Source: Neisseria chenwenguii (GTDB lineage: Bacteria; Pseudomonadota; Gammaproteobacteria; Burkholderiales; Neisseriaceae). From it: DNA of 64,000 nt. The number at the start of each line of letters is the position of its first letter. Within the stretch, counting starts at the first letter, position 1. Shown here one piece after another: positions 12,058 to 22,572 of the stretch. The stretch covers positions 434,001 through 498,000 of the forward strand of contig NZ_CP022278.1 in the NCBI RefSeq assembly GCF_002216145.1, in the 5' to 3' direction. The notes below the pieces were generated by a model, which saw only the letters and a program-made list of their open reading frames with translations, searched no databases and had not been told where the DNA came from. Made by a program: the position numbers and the translations under genes.

Positions 12058-12350
12058 GTTGTTCCTTTCCGTAAAAACAGGCGCATAGTGTAAGGCCGTC
12101 TGAAAGCCGTTTCAACCCGCAAATACCGCTGCCGTCAGCACCTTTACTAAAGTTCAATATATTTTTCCTGCGTAAACAGTCCCCCAGCTTACTGATTTTA
12201 AACCGTTATTTTTAAAAACAAATCTACAACGGCAGTTTGGCCGTCTGAAAACAAGACAAAGAGGGCAATCTCTGTTAAGGTTTGAGCCGTACAGCCGACG
12301 GAAAACAGTTTTCTGCGGCGCAACCTTTCAAACAATTTGGAGTAAACCGA

Positions 12351-12914
12351 ATGAATGCAAATTTGAAACTGATCGTCCCTGCCGTTTTGGCCGCCGTTGC
12401 CCTGTCTGCCTGCGGTACCATCGACAAATTCAAAAAGAAAAAAGACGAGCCCGTTGCCGCCGCGCAAACCCAAGCCGCGCCTGCACAACAACAAGGCCCC
12501 TCTGCGCCGCAAACCGTTAAAGTGGATTCCATCGACTCTACCAAAGAAGTGGCCTACAAATGCGGCAACGAGCCGCTGAACGTGATGTACGGTATCAAAG
12601 GCGGCGAAGTTGTGGCTGCCCAAGTGAAATTCAGAAACCAACTGTCTCCGGGCCTGTTCCGCGTTGCCAGCAACACCAACGGTCAAAATGCATTCTGGGG
12701 CGAAGGTATCGCATGGATTGCCGAACAAGCCAACGGTGCAAACGTAGACAAAGTCAACGGCAATATGCTGACCATCCGCGGCACAACTACCGTAAACGGC
12801 AAACAGCAGGTCGTTGACCAAATCGCCGCCAAATCTTGCATGTTGGACAAAACTGCAACCGCCAAATTGAACAAAGGGAAAGCTGCTCCGGCTGCAAAAA
12901 GCAAAAAGAAATAA
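12351..12914 (+). CDS. Lipoprotein with a C-terminal MliC/ACP-like domain, function unknown
   Basis: 187-residue predicted lipoprotein. The start is set by GGAG in TTTGGAGTAAACCGAATG; an in-frame start at 12282 lacks a signal peptide. The signal peptide ends LSAC (lipidated C21). A K/E/A/Q-rich linker (about 25-60) leads to a domain at about 64-165: AYKCGNEPLNVMYGIKGGEV, FWGEGIAWI and a closing KSCML. The Tyr-x-Cys, V-x-Y, F-x-G and late Cys spacing resembles MliC-type lysozyme inhibitors and neisserial adhesin complex protein; this is inference from pattern only. The tail is lysine- and alanine-rich. Confidence 0.72.
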   Translation: MNANLKLIVPAVLAAVALSACGTIDKFKKKKDEPVAAAQTQAAPAQQQGPSAPQTVKVDSIDSTKEVAYKCGNEPLNVMYGIKGGEVVAAQVKFRNQLSPGLFRVASNTNGQNAFWGEGIAWIAEQANGANVDKVNGNMLTIRGTTTVNGKQQVVDQIAAKSCMLDKTATAKLNKGKAAPAAKSKKK

Positions 12915-12940
12915 GGCGTTAAAACCGTTTAAACAATAAG

Positions 12941-12966
12941 GGCCGTCTGAAATTTTTCAGACGGCC
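12941..12966. terminator. Inverted DUS terminator between the lipoprotein gene and fbp
   Basis: GGCCGTCTGAAA and TTTCAGACGGCC arms in a convergent gap. Confidence 0.8.
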
Positions 12967-12994
12967 TATTTCTTTTTAAATCAAACCCCAGCCA

Positions 12995-13969
12995 TCAAAC
13001 CCGATGCAGGCGTTCCACATATTCCACTTCTTCGCGGCTGCCCATAAACACGGCAACGCGCTGATGCAGACCGGTCGGCTGAATATCCAGCATAGCCTGC
13101 GCCGCATCGCCCGCCGCGCCGCCGGCCTGCTCCAAAATCAGGCTCATCGGATTGGCTTCGTACATCAGCCGCAGCTTGCCCGGTTTGCTCAAATCGCGCG
13201 TATCTTGCGGATACATAAACACGCCGCCGCGCATCAGAATGCGGTGGATTTCCGCCACCATGCTCGCCACCCAACGCATATTGTAGTTTTTACCGCGTAC
13301 GCCCGTTTCGCCGGCCAAGAGTTCGGCAACGTATTGCTGCACGGGCGGCAGCCAATGGCGCTGGTTGGACATATTGATTGCAAATTCTTTTGTGGCAACG
13401 GGCACTTGCGGCTGCTCCTGCGTCAGCACAAAGACGCCGTTTTCATCCAGCGTAAACACAAACACGCCGTGTTTCAGCGTAAACACAAGCTGCGTCTGCG
13501 GGCCGTACAAAACATAGCCGCTGCCCGCCTGCGCGCGGCCGGACTGCAAAAACGATTCGGTCGCCAACGCGCCTTCGGATTTGGCCAGAATGGAAAAAAT
13601 CGTGCCGACAGAAATATTCACATCAATATTCGACGAGCCGTCGAGCGGATCGAACAACACCAAATAACGGCCGTTTCCATTGCAGGCGACAAACGTGTCT
13701 TCTTCCTCGCTGGCCAAACCTGCAACATTTTGGTTGTTTTTCAAAACCTTAATCAGAATATCGTTGGCAATCACATCAAGCTTTTTCTGATCTTCGCCCT
13801 GAATATTGCCCGTACCCGCCGCACCGAGCACGCCCGCGAGCGCGCCGAGGCGGACTTTGCCGCTGATGTCGCAGCAGGCGGAAACAACCGATTCCAACAC
13901 GCTGCCCAGCTCGGCGGGAATACCGTGTTGCGCAAGGTGTTGCGGAAGGAATTGTGCGAATGTCTTCAT
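12995..13969 (-). CDS. fbp: Fructose-1,6-bisphosphatase, class I
   Basis: Gluconeogenic phosphatase giving fructose 6-phosphate. 324 residues, full length. The metal-binding core LFDPLDGSSNIDVNISVGTIF sits near residue 110-130, preceded by the metal glutamates ASEEEDTF. Further landmarks are VLYGPQTQLVFTL, GVRGKNYNMRWVASMVAEIHRIL and the active-site GGVFMYPQDTRD. The AGGA ribosome site 8 nt upstream supports the start. No operon partner. Confidence 0.97.
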   Translation of the reverse strand: MKTFAQFLPQHLAQHGIPAELGSVLESVVSACCDISGKVRLGALAGVLGAAGTGNIQGEDQKKLDVIANDILIKVLKNNQNVAGLASEEEDTFVACNGNGRYLVLFDPLDGSSNIDVNISVGTIFSILAKSEGALATESFLQSGRAQAGSGYVLYGPQTQLVFTLKHGVFVFTLDENGVFVLTQEQPQVPVATKEFAINMSNQRHWLPPVQQYVAELLAGETGVRGKNYNMRWVASMVAEIHRILMRGGVFMYPQDTRDLSKPGKLRLMYEANPMSLILEQAGGAAGDAAQAMLDIQPTGLHQRVAVFMGSREEVEYVERLHRV

Positions 13970-14030
13970 TTCGGCATCCTGACTTTCTGTTTAAAAATTG
14001 GGATATGATGGGTAAAAGGCCGTCTGAATC

Positions 14031-14050
14031 CTTCGGCTTCGCTCAGCAAG
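14031..14050 (+). repeat. CTTCGGCTTCGCTCAG module between paired DUS
   Basis: Copy of the recurrent module, lying in the loop between a DUS at 14018-14029 and an inverse DUS at about 14061-14072. Confidence 0.6.
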
Positions 14051-14076
14051 CAATATAATTTTCAGACGGCCTCCGG

Positions 14077-14469
14077 CTATTTCTGCTTGACGGACGATGC
14101 GGCTTTTTCGCCCGAAGCAGCAGCGGGTTTGGCCAACACTTTCTGCGCACAGCTTTTGGTCGCTTCGGCGATTTTCTGCCGCAATTCGGGGCTGACTTTG
14201 CCCGCCAATACATCGGGAACGTCCTCCGCGGAAACTTTATCGACAATCTGCTCGGCAGTGCAGTCGCAAATCTGCTTCACGGTTTCAGACGGCAATACGT
14301 TGTTTTGCGGCACATTTTTTACGCATTGTTCGCTGGCGGCTTCGATAAAGCCCAAGCGGAATTCGTTTTTGAACACTTGTGTCGCATCGTTTTGGTCGTT
14401 TTTTTCGCCGCAGGCCGCGAGTAAAAACGGCAGCGCGGCGAATAAGGCGAGATGGGTGTATGTTTTCAT
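14077..14469 (-). CDS. Small cysteine-containing lipoprotein, unknown function
   Basis: 130 residues with signal peptide and lipobox LLAAC (lipidated C20). The mature part has four further cysteines in the order EQCVKN, ICDCTAEQIVDK and KSCAQKVLAK, a spacing typical of small disulfide-stabilised helical periplasmic proteins. The tail is rich in A, S and K. I do not recognise the family. It lies alone between fbp and rlmJ, with a DUS module downstream. Confidence 0.75.
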   Translation of the reverse strand: MKTYTHLALFAALPFLLAACGEKNDQNDATQVFKNEFRLGFIEAASEQCVKNVPQNNVLPSETVKQICDCTAEQIVDKVSAEDVPDVLAGKVSPELRQKIAEATKSCAQKVLAKPAAASGEKAASSVKQK

Positions 14470-14623
14470 AAATTTCCAGATTAAGGCCGTCTGAAAACGG
14501 GGCAGTCTTATATAGAACAGTTGGGAAGGTTTACAGTGCAGGCTGTAGGCCGGATTCTCGAATCTGACCTACAGCTTTTGTAGCCGATTGTAATCGAAAA
14601 CCACCCGACGCAAAAGTTCCGCC

Positions 14624-15469
14624 CTACTTCACGCGCGCGTCTAAAACAAAATGCGCGCCTTTGTCCTGCGCCAGAATTTCGGTCAAAACGGGCAGTTCGG
14701 CCTTAAGCTGTTCAGCGAGCAGATACGGCGGGTTGATGACGAACATCCCGCTGCCGTACATCCCGAATCCGTCGTCACCCGGGGCGCGGACGTGCAGCTC
14801 GGCGCAAAGGTAGTTTTCGGGCGACAGTTTTTTCAGCGCCTCGGGCAGCTCTTTGCTTTCCACACGGCTCAGGCAGGGATACCAAACCAGATAACAGCCT
14901 GTTTCAAAACGCTTTTTCGCGTCTTTCAACGTCTGCACCACGCGGCGGTAATCCTGTTTTTCTTCATACGGCGGATCAATCAGCACCACCGCGCGGCGGG
15001 TCGGCGGCGGCAGCAGCGCCACCAGCTCCCGATAGCCGTCGCCCTGCACAATTTGCGCACGCCGCCCTACCCGCGCTTCGCGCAGATTGTTTTGCAGATG
15101 CTGGAAATCGGCGGGGTGCAACTCGAAAAAACGCAGCTTGTCGGCCTCGCGGGTCAGCGCCTGCGCCAGCCAGGGCGAACCGCAATAAAAGTTTTCGGCA
15201 GGCAGCAGCGTTTTCAGACGGACTCTGAAGTCCGCCAAGCCCTGCGGCAGATTTGACGCGGCGTTTAAAAGCGCAATGCCCTGCCGGTATTCGCCGACTT
15301 TCTGCGCCTCGCCGCTTTCAAGGTCATACAAACCCACGCCGCTATGGGTGTCGATATACCAATACGGCTTGTCTTTGCGGTTGAAATATTCCAGCGTGAG
15401 AAACAGCGTGAAATGTTTGAGCATATCGGCATGGTTGCCGGCATGAAAGGCGTGGCGGTAGCTGAGCAT
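14624..15469 (-). CDS. rlmJ: 23S rRNA (adenine(2030)-N6)-methyltransferase
   Basis: SAM-dependent rRNA methyltransferase of the RlmJ/YhiR family, 281 residues. The N-terminus MLSYRHAFHAGNHADMLKH is the family signature and fixes the start. The catalytic DPPY motif is in LIDPPYEEKQDY (near residue 165), and YIDTHSGVGLYDL supplies part of the SAM pocket. The insert typical of RlmJ is present between motifs. No close gene neighbour; a module and DUS pair lie upstream. Confidence 0.95.
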   Translation of the reverse strand: MLSYRHAFHAGNHADMLKHFTLFLTLEYFNRKDKPYWYIDTHSGVGLYDLESGEAQKVGEYRQGIALLNAASNLPQGLADFRVRLKTLLPAENFYCGSPWLAQALTREADKLRFFELHPADFQHLQNNLREARVGRRAQIVQGDGYRELVALLPPPTRRAVVLIDPPYEEKQDYRRVVQTLKDAKKRFETGCYLVWYPCLSRVESKELPEALKKLSPENYLCAELHVRAPGDDGFGMYGSGMFVINPPYLLAEQLKAELPVLTEILAQDKGAHFVLDARVK

Positions 15470-15556
15470 GGGAAAGCCGTCTGAAAAGGATTGCAGGAAT
15501 TATATAACGCGGCGCCGGCGCTTTGAACCTTGCAGGCAGACAAAGGCCGTCTGAAA

Positions 15557-15578
15557 CTTCGGCTACGCTCAGTAACCG
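15557..15578 (+). repeat. CTTCGGCTACGCTCAG module between paired DUS
   Basis: The module fills the loop between AAAGGCCGTCTGAAA and TTCAGACGGCCT, upstream of rlmJ and at the end of pgm, so it may be part of the pgm terminator. Confidence 0.65.
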
Positions 15579-15613
15579 GGTATTCAGACGGCCTCTTAAA
15601 TTTCAATCCTGCT

Positions 15614-16996
15614 TTACAGCGGCCATTTCAAGCCGGGTTTGCTTTCGATTAAGGCTTTAAACCGGCTTTGAATGCGCTCGATGGCTTCCTGCGTGTCGGC
15701 TTCAAAACGCAGCACCAGAATCGGTGTAGTATTCGATGCGCGCATCAGGCCGAAGCCGTCGGGGAATTCGACGCGCAGGCCGTCGATGGTAATAATGTCG
15801 GTTACGCCGTCGAATTTGGCTTTGGCGGCCAGCTCTTCGATGACTTGGTGGCCGTTACTGCCTTCGGGCAGGTCGATGTTCAATTCGGGCGTGGCGATGC
15901 TTTGCGGCAGGCTGTTCAACACTTCGGAAGGATTGGCAGACGCCGACAAAATCTCCAGCAGGCGCGCACCGGCGTAAAGGCCGTCGTCGAAACCGAACCA
16001 ACGTTCTTTAAAGAAGATATGGCCGCTCATTTCTCCTGCAACCAGCGCGCCGGTTTTTTTCATGGCGGATTTGATGAAGCTGTGCCCTGTTTTTTCCATC
16101 AGTGGTTCGCCGCCGTGTTGTTTGATCCACGGCGCGAGCAGGCGGGTGGATTTCACGTCGAAAATCACTTTCGCGCCCGGGTTGCGGCTCAAAACGTCTT
16201 GAGCAAACAGCATGAGCTGGCGGTCGGGATAGATGATGTGGCCGTCTTTGGTCACAACGCCCAAACGGTCGGCATCGCCGTCAAACGCCAAGCCGACTTC
16301 GGCGTCGCCGTTTTTCAATTCGGCAATCAGGTCTTGCAGGTTTTTCGGTTTGGACGGATCGGGATGGTGGTTGGGGAAATTGCCGTCCACTTCGCTGAAA
16401 AGCTCGGTCACTTCGCAACCCAAACCGCGGAAGAGCTTGCCCGCAAACGCGCCGCCGACGCCGTTGCCCGTGTCGATGGCGATTTTCATCGGCCGTTTGA
16501 GTTTGACGTGGCCGACGATGTTGGCGATGTAGGCTTCGGCAACGTCTTGCTCAGTCACGCTGCCCGCTTTGTCTGCGGAAACGAAACTGTCGGCTTCGAT
16601 GGCGGCCAATAACTCCTGAATCGCCTCGCCCGCGAGCGTGCCGCCGCCGAGCATCATTTTGAAACCGTTGTAGTCGGCGGGATTGTGGCTGCCGGTAATC
16701 ATCACGCCGCTGCCGCCGCATTCGTTAACCGCCGCGAAATACAGCATGGGCGTGGCGACCATGCCGACGTTCAAAACGTCGATGCCGCTTTCGGTCAGGC
16801 CGCGTTGGATGTTCGCCATCAGCTCGGGGCCGCTCACGCGCCCGTCGCGGCCAAGCGCAATTTTAGACACACCCTGCACCGCCGCGCGTGCAGCAACGGC
16901 TTTGCCGATTAAATAGGCCGCGTCGTTGGTCAGCGTTTTGCCGACGATGCCGCGGATGTCGTAGGCTTTGAAAATGTCGCGTGCGACGGTTGCCAT
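15614..16996 (-). CDS. pgm: Phosphoglucomutase/phosphomannomutase (AlgC-type)
   Basis: Interconverts glucose or mannose 1- and 6-phosphates, feeding LOS, glycogen and UDP-glucose. 460 residues, four-domain alpha-D-phosphohexomutase. Landmarks: GRDGRVSGPEL, the phosphoserine loop TGSHNPADYNGFKMM, the metal loop FDGDADRLGVV, the sugar loop GEMSGHIFFKERW and the phosphate-binding RASNTTPILVLRFE. AAGGAG precedes the start. It is likely the source of glucose 1-phosphate used by the glycan and glycogen loci in this window. Neisserial Pgm has both PGM and PMM activity; specificity cannot be read from the sequence. Confidence 0.94.
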   Translation of the reverse strand: MATVARDIFKAYDIRGIVGKTLTNDAAYLIGKAVAARAAVQGVSKIALGRDGRVSGPELMANIQRGLTESGIDVLNVGMVATPMLYFAAVNECGGSGVMITGSHNPADYNGFKMMLGGGTLAGEAIQELLAAIEADSFVSADKAGSVTEQDVAEAYIANIVGHVKLKRPMKIAIDTGNGVGGAFAGKLFRGLGCEVTELFSEVDGNFPNHHPDPSKPKNLQDLIAELKNGDAEVGLAFDGDADRLGVVTKDGHIIYPDRQLMLFAQDVLSRNPGAKVIFDVKSTRLLAPWIKQHGGEPLMEKTGHSFIKSAMKKTGALVAGEMSGHIFFKERWFGFDDGLYAGARLLEILSASANPSEVLNSLPQSIATPELNIDLPEGSNGHQVIEELAAKAKFDGVTDIITIDGLRVEFPDGFGLMRASNTTPILVLRFEADTQEAIERIQSRFKALIESKPGLKWPL

Positions 16997-17059
16997 GTTT
17001 TTTCTCCTTCTCGGATAGATGGTTCAAACAGTAAACAGCTTGATTCTAACATAAGCATC

Positions 17060-17087
17060 AGGCCGTCTGAACGCTTTCAGACGGCCT
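17060..17087. terminator. Inverted DUS hairpin between rluE and pgm
   Basis: AGGCCGTCTGAA and TTCAGACGGCCT. A second looser pair spans about 17128-17195. Both lie downstream of rluE. Confidence 0.65.
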
Positions 17088-17203
17088 TGCAGGGTTACAT
17101 CAAATAACGTTTGCGCGGTATTTGCAGGCCGTCTGAAAATCCGGTTTACGCCGAGGCTCAGACGGCGGCGTCCGTACAAACTTTTCAGACGGCCTGAGAC
17201 GAT

Positions 17204-17764
17204 TCAAGGCAGTGTTTCCGCAAACCGCCATTCGCCTAATTTCAAACCCAGTTCAAATACATTCAGACGGCCTACCGCCACGCGCACGAGGCGCAGACAA
17301 GGATAGCCCGCCTTGGCGGTCATGCGGCGGACTTGGCGGTTTTTGCCCTCGGTGATTTTGATTTCCAGCCAAAAATCGGGCACGCTTTTGCGTTCGCGGA
17401 TGGGCGGGTTGCGCGGCCAGAGTTTGGCGGTTTCATCGGGGTTCAGCAGACGCGCTTTCGCGGGGCGGGTAACGAAATCCCCCAAGTCCAGCCCGTTTCG
17501 CAGCAAATCCAGCTTGGCCTCGTCGGGAGCACCCTCAACCTGCGCCCAATAGGTTTTTTCCTGCTTGAATTTAGGCTCCGCAATCTGCGCCTGCAAGCGC
17601 CCGTCGCCGGTCAGAAGCAGCAGCCCTTCGCTGTCGGTATCCAGCCGCCCTGCGGGATAGAAATTCGGGCGGTCGATGTAGTCTTTCAAACAGGCGTGTT
17701 TTTCATGGGCGGAAAACTGGCAAATCACGCCGTAGGGCTTGTTAAACGCAATCAGACGGTTCAT
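17204..17764 (-). CDS. rluE: 23S rRNA pseudouridine(2457) synthase
   Basis: RsuA-family pseudouridine synthase without an S4 domain, as in RluE. The start at 17764 gives 186 residues beginning MNRLIAFNKPYGVICQFS; the longer frame from 17812 would translate the DUS that directly precedes this codon (GGCCGTCTGAAAAAATG). The catalytic aspartate is in PAGRLDTDSEGLLLLTGDG. Also present are KTYWAQVEG, KSVPDFWLEIKITEGKNRQVRRM and LRLVRVAVG, all RluE-like. The exact target base is inferred from this similarity. Confidence 0.88.
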   Translation of the reverse strand: MNRLIAFNKPYGVICQFSAHEKHACLKDYIDRPNFYPAGRLDTDSEGLLLLTGDGRLQAQIAEPKFKQEKTYWAQVEGAPDEAKLDLLRNGLDLGDFVTRPAKARLLNPDETAKLWPRNPPIRERKSVPDFWLEIKITEGKNRQVRRMTAKAGYPCLRLVRVAVGRLNVFELGLKLGEWRFAETLP

Positions 17765-17897
17765 TTTTTCAGACGGCCTTTCTTCTTCAACAGCGCGCAT
17801 TGTAGCAGCCAAACGGCGGAATCATGCCGCGCATTTACAGCGTTGCGTTTTTGTACAAGCAAATTCAGCCGTTTATTTATTCTGCACACAATCACGC

Positions 17898-17926
17898 TTG
17901 ACACAAATCCGCCGCGTCAGTATAGT
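17898..17926 (+). promoter_or_regulatory. Strong sigma-70 promoter of tRNA-Ser
   Basis: TTGACA (17898-17903), 17-nt spacer, TATAGT (17921-17926), ending 14 nt before the tRNA. Confidence 0.85.
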
Positions 17927-17940
17927 TCGGCTTTCCTTAC

Positions 17941-18033
17941 GGAGTAATGGCTGAGAGGCTGAAGGCACTTCCCTGCTAAGGAAGCATGTGGGGTCAACCT
18001 GCATCGAGGGTTCGAATCCCTCTTACTCCGCCA
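17941..18033 (+). tRNA. tRNA-Ser(GCT), CCA encoded
   Basis: 93 nt including encoded CCA. Acceptor arms GGAGTAA and TTACTCC pair perfectly. The anticodon stem CTTCC/GGAAG holds loop CTGCTAA with anticodon GCT at 17975-17977. A long variable arm, as in all serine tRNAs, and T-loop TTCGAAT are present. It has its own consensus promoter and intrinsic terminator. Confidence 0.97.
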
Positions 18034-18042
18034 AATGATAGA

Positions 18043-18072
18043 AAAAACCCGCTGATTTTCAGCGGGTTTTTC
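18043..18072 (+). terminator. Intrinsic terminator of tRNA-Ser
   Basis: AAAACCCGCTGA, loop TTT, TCAGCGGGTTTT, then TTCTTTTT. Confidence 0.9.
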
Positions 18073-18100
18073 TTTTTCCTAAAATTTTGTTTTAACCGCC

Positions 18101-18147
18101 AAAGGCCGTCTGAAAAATCTACGGGATGCATTTTCAGACGGCCTTTT
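18101..18147. terminator. Inverted DUS pair upstream of icd
   Basis: AAAGGCCGTCTGAAAA and TTTTCAGACGGCCTTTT arms with an 18-nt loop. Confidence 0.65.
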
Positions 18148-18235
18148 CCCATCCCCGGCACGGTGCAAAATGTGCCATAATGGTGCGGCGCACAATCTTG
18201 GCCACAGCGCTGTGCGCAAGAAGAAAAACCCTTAG

Positions 18236-20476
<2,241 letters not shown>

Positions 20477-20501
20477 AACCCCGTTTGGGTTGTAAAACAG
20501 C

Positions 20502-20531
20502 AAAGGCCGTCTGAAAATTCAGACGGCCTTT
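20502..20531. terminator. Bidirectional DUS terminator between icd and prmB
   Basis: AAAGGCCGTCTGAA and TTCAGACGGCCTTT form a perfect stem with almost no loop (AA between the arms), in a convergent gap. Confidence 0.85.
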
Positions 20532-20553
20532 GCTTTATCAGGTCAAATCTAGT

Positions 20554-21453
20554 CTACTCTTCGCCCAGCAACTGCTCGCGCGTCAGCAGGAAGACAAAAC
20601 CGTCGCCGCCGCTGGTTTCCAGCCAAGTAAACGGCAGCTCGGGATAAGCGGCTTCCAAAACGTCGCGGTTGTGGCCGATTTCGACCAGTAACACGCCGCG
20701 CGGATTGAGGAATTTGGCGGCCTGCAACAGGATTTTGCGGGTGGCGTCCAAGCCGTCTTCGCCGCTACCCAGCGCCAGTTCCGGCTCGTGCAGGTATTCG
20801 TCGGGCAGGCTTTCAACCGACTCGGCATCGACATAGGGCGGGTTGGAGACAATCAGGTCGTAAGTACCTTCCAAGCCTTCAAACAAATCGGTGTGAATCA
20901 GCTTGATGCGCTCTTCCAAGCCGTATTCTTCGACGTTGACGGCGGCCACTTCCAGCGCGTCCAAACTCAAATCGACGGCGTCGATTTCGGCGGCGGGATA
21001 GTGATAGGCCATCTGAACCGCCAAACAGCCGCTGCCGGTACACAAATCCAGTGCGCGGTGAACCAATTCGTTGTGTTCGATCCACGGCGCGAGCGGTTCG
21101 CCCAAAAGCTCGTACACAAACGAACGCGGTACAATCACGCGTTCATCGACATAAAAATCAAAATCGCCCTGCCAAGCCTGATTGGTCAGGTAGGCCACGG
21201 GAATGCGCTCGGTAACGCGGCGCTCGATTAAGCCCAAAACTGCTTTTTTCTCACTTTCCAGCAGCTTGGCATCGAGATAGGGTTCGAGGCTGTCGAGCGG
21301 CAGATTGAGCGTGTGCAGAATCAGATAGGCGGCTTCGTCGTGGGCGTTGTCGGAACCGTGTCCGAAAAAAAGCCCTGCTTCGTTGAAACGGCTGACGGCA
21401 AAACGCAATACGTCGCGCAGCGTGGTCAACTCTTTGGCGGCTTGGGTAAACAT
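20554..21453 (-). CDS. prmB: 50S ribosomal protein L3 N5-glutamine methyltransferase
   Basis: Methylates a glutamine of ribosomal protein L3. 299 residues. Family features: RVTERIPVAYLTNQAWQGDFDFYVDERVIVPRS in the N-terminal substrate domain, SAM loop LDLCTGSGCLAVQ near residue 140, and the catalytic SNPPYVDAES near 205, which distinguishes PrmB/PrmC enzymes. The conserved SGGDGFVFLLTREQL end matches PrmB rather than PrmC. No release factor gene is adjacent, also favouring PrmB. Confidence 0.93.
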   Translation of the reverse strand: MFTQAAKELTTLRDVLRFAVSRFNEAGLFFGHGSDNAHDEAAYLILHTLNLPLDSLEPYLDAKLLESEKKAVLGLIERRVTERIPVAYLTNQAWQGDFDFYVDERVIVPRSFVYELLGEPLAPWIEHNELVHRALDLCTGSGCLAVQMAYHYPAAEIDAVDLSLDALEVAAVNVEEYGLEERIKLIHTDLFEGLEGTYDLIVSNPPYVDAESVESLPDEYLHEPELALGSGEDGLDATRKILLQAAKFLNPRGVLLVEIGHNRDVLEAAYPELPFTWLETSGGDGFVFLLTREQLLGEE

Positions 21454-21555
21454 GATGGGCAGTCCGTAATGAATGGATGGGAACGGGAAAAGACCTTTGC
21501 AAAAATAAAAACGTCTGTCTAAAGGCTAAAGGCCGTCTGAAGCAACCCTTCAACT

Positions 21556-21665
21556 GACGTCATTCCCGTGCAGGCGGGAATCTACGCCTGATTTTCTGAA
21601 ACTGTGTTAAAACAAGATATTGCCTGTTTTTAACCGTGGATTCCCGCCTGCGCGGGAATGACGTC
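21556..21665. repeat. dRS3-bounded repeat unit (NIME-like)
   Basis: Two 20-bp dRS3 elements of form ATTCCC-N8-GGGAAT lie at 21562-21581 and 21640-21659, facing each other, with 58 bp between and GACGTC on both outer sides. dRS3 and the RS units they flank form the intergenic mosaic elements described in meningococci. Confidence 0.85.
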
Positions 21666-21680
21666 CGTGAAAGTTCTAGT

Positions 21681-21721
21681 ACTGAGCGCAGCCGAAGTGC
21701 TTGCGCTGAGCGCAGCCGAAG
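21681..21721 (-). repeat. Two tandem CTTCGGCTGCGCTCAG modules
   Basis: ACTGAGCGCAGCCGAAG at 21681-21697 and GCTGAGCGCAGCCGAAG at 21705-21721, the reverse complement of the recurrent module, 24 bp apart, directly after the dRS3 element. Confidence 0.7.
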
Positions 21722-21774
21722 TGTCAGACAGCAGCTTTGATTTTTGCAACAGCATTGAGAAAATTATAACAGTC

Positions 21775-21819
21775 AAAAGGCCGTCTGAAACGGAATACTA
21801 CTGTTTCAGACGGCCTTTT
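21775..21819. terminator. Inverted DUS terminator after the LemA-like gene
   Basis: AAAAGGCCGTCTGAAAC and GTTTCAGACGGCCTTTT arms. Confidence 0.85.
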
Positions 21820-21841
21820 ATCAGGTAATCGGATAATCGGA

Positions 21842-22429
21842 TCAAACCAAAAGCTGTCGGCTCATTTGCGTCACATTATTGTCTTGAAATTTTACCAAGC
21901 CTGCCGAGGATTTGTAACCCATGCAGCCGGCGCACAAGGCAAACGGGAAACGGTTGGTCAGCTGGTTGTAGCGTTCTGCCGCGCGGTTGTAGGCTCTGCG
22001 GGCAACGACGACATCGCTTTCCGCCGCATCCAACATTTCAAGCTGGGCGCTCAGGCGCTTGTCGGAACAGGCCAGCGGATTGATGTCGAGCAGCGGCTGC
22101 ATTTCTTTCAAAAGGCCGTTGAGCTTAGCTTCCGCGCTACTCAAAACCGCCACCGATTCCGAAGAAAACGATTTTGCCGCCCGCGACAAAGCCTGCTCAG
22201 CTTCAGTGCAGGCAATCAGCAGTTTGGGCTCGATGGTGTGGTCATTTAACAGATAAAGCTGCGCCGCGTCCAAAACGTATTTCACGGCCTGATGGCGGCA
22301 GGACAGCGCGATTTTCAGCGCCACAAACGAATCCTGATAATTGTTTCTGCTTTTTTCAAGTTTCTGCCGGTAAGCCATCATCAAGCCCAACAGCAGTATT
22401 GCAGCGAATAAGAGACTCAGCATTCCCAT
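21842..22429 (-). CDS. LemA family protein
   Basis: 195-residue inner-membrane-anchored protein. One N-terminal helix (about 1-20, GMLSLLFAAILLLGLMMAY) is followed by a long helical domain ending in the LemA signature: VVARRAYNRAAERYNQLTNRFPFALCAGCMGYKS then LVKFQDNN. LemA proteins have unclear function; the usual PxPNL-type loop near the start of the domain is replaced here by RHQAVKYVLDAAQLY, so this is a divergent member. It stands alone; LemA genes often pair with a TPM-domain gene, which is absent. A GGGG ribosome site lies 8 nt before the start. Confidence 0.78.
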   Translation of the reverse strand: MGMLSLLFAAILLLGLMMAYRQKLEKSRNNYQDSFVALKIALSCRHQAVKYVLDAAQLYLLNDHTIEPKLLIACTEAEQALSRAAKSFSSESVAVLSSAEAKLNGLLKEMQPLLDINPLACSDKRLSAQLEMLDAAESDVVVARRAYNRAAERYNQLTNRFPFALCAGCMGYKSSAGLVKFQDNNVTQMSRQLLV

Positions 22430-22513
22430 GAATCAACCCCTTTTTCGGTTTCCCTTTTTAATATGCCGTCATTATAAACCGACACTATCTTCTTGCCTAT
22501 TGTTAATAAAAAA

Positions 22514-22549
22514 AAACTGTTTCAAACGATACCTCATTTGAAACAGTTT
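22514..22549 (-). terminator. Intrinsic terminator of panC
   Basis: AAACTGTTTCAAA and TTTGAAACAGTTT form a 13-bp stem. On the minus strand it is followed by nine or more T. Unusually for this genome it contains no DUS. Confidence 0.9.
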
Positions 22550-22572
22550 AATTATAACTTAAGCAATGTTAA

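Larger units (their letters stand above)
21454..21841. other. Repeat-filled gap upstream of prmB
   Basis: No gene. It contains a DUS, a dRS3-bounded element (21556-21665), two head-to-tail copies of the CTGAGCGCAGCCGAAG module, and a DUS terminator at the end of the LemA-like gene. Confidence 0.8.
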
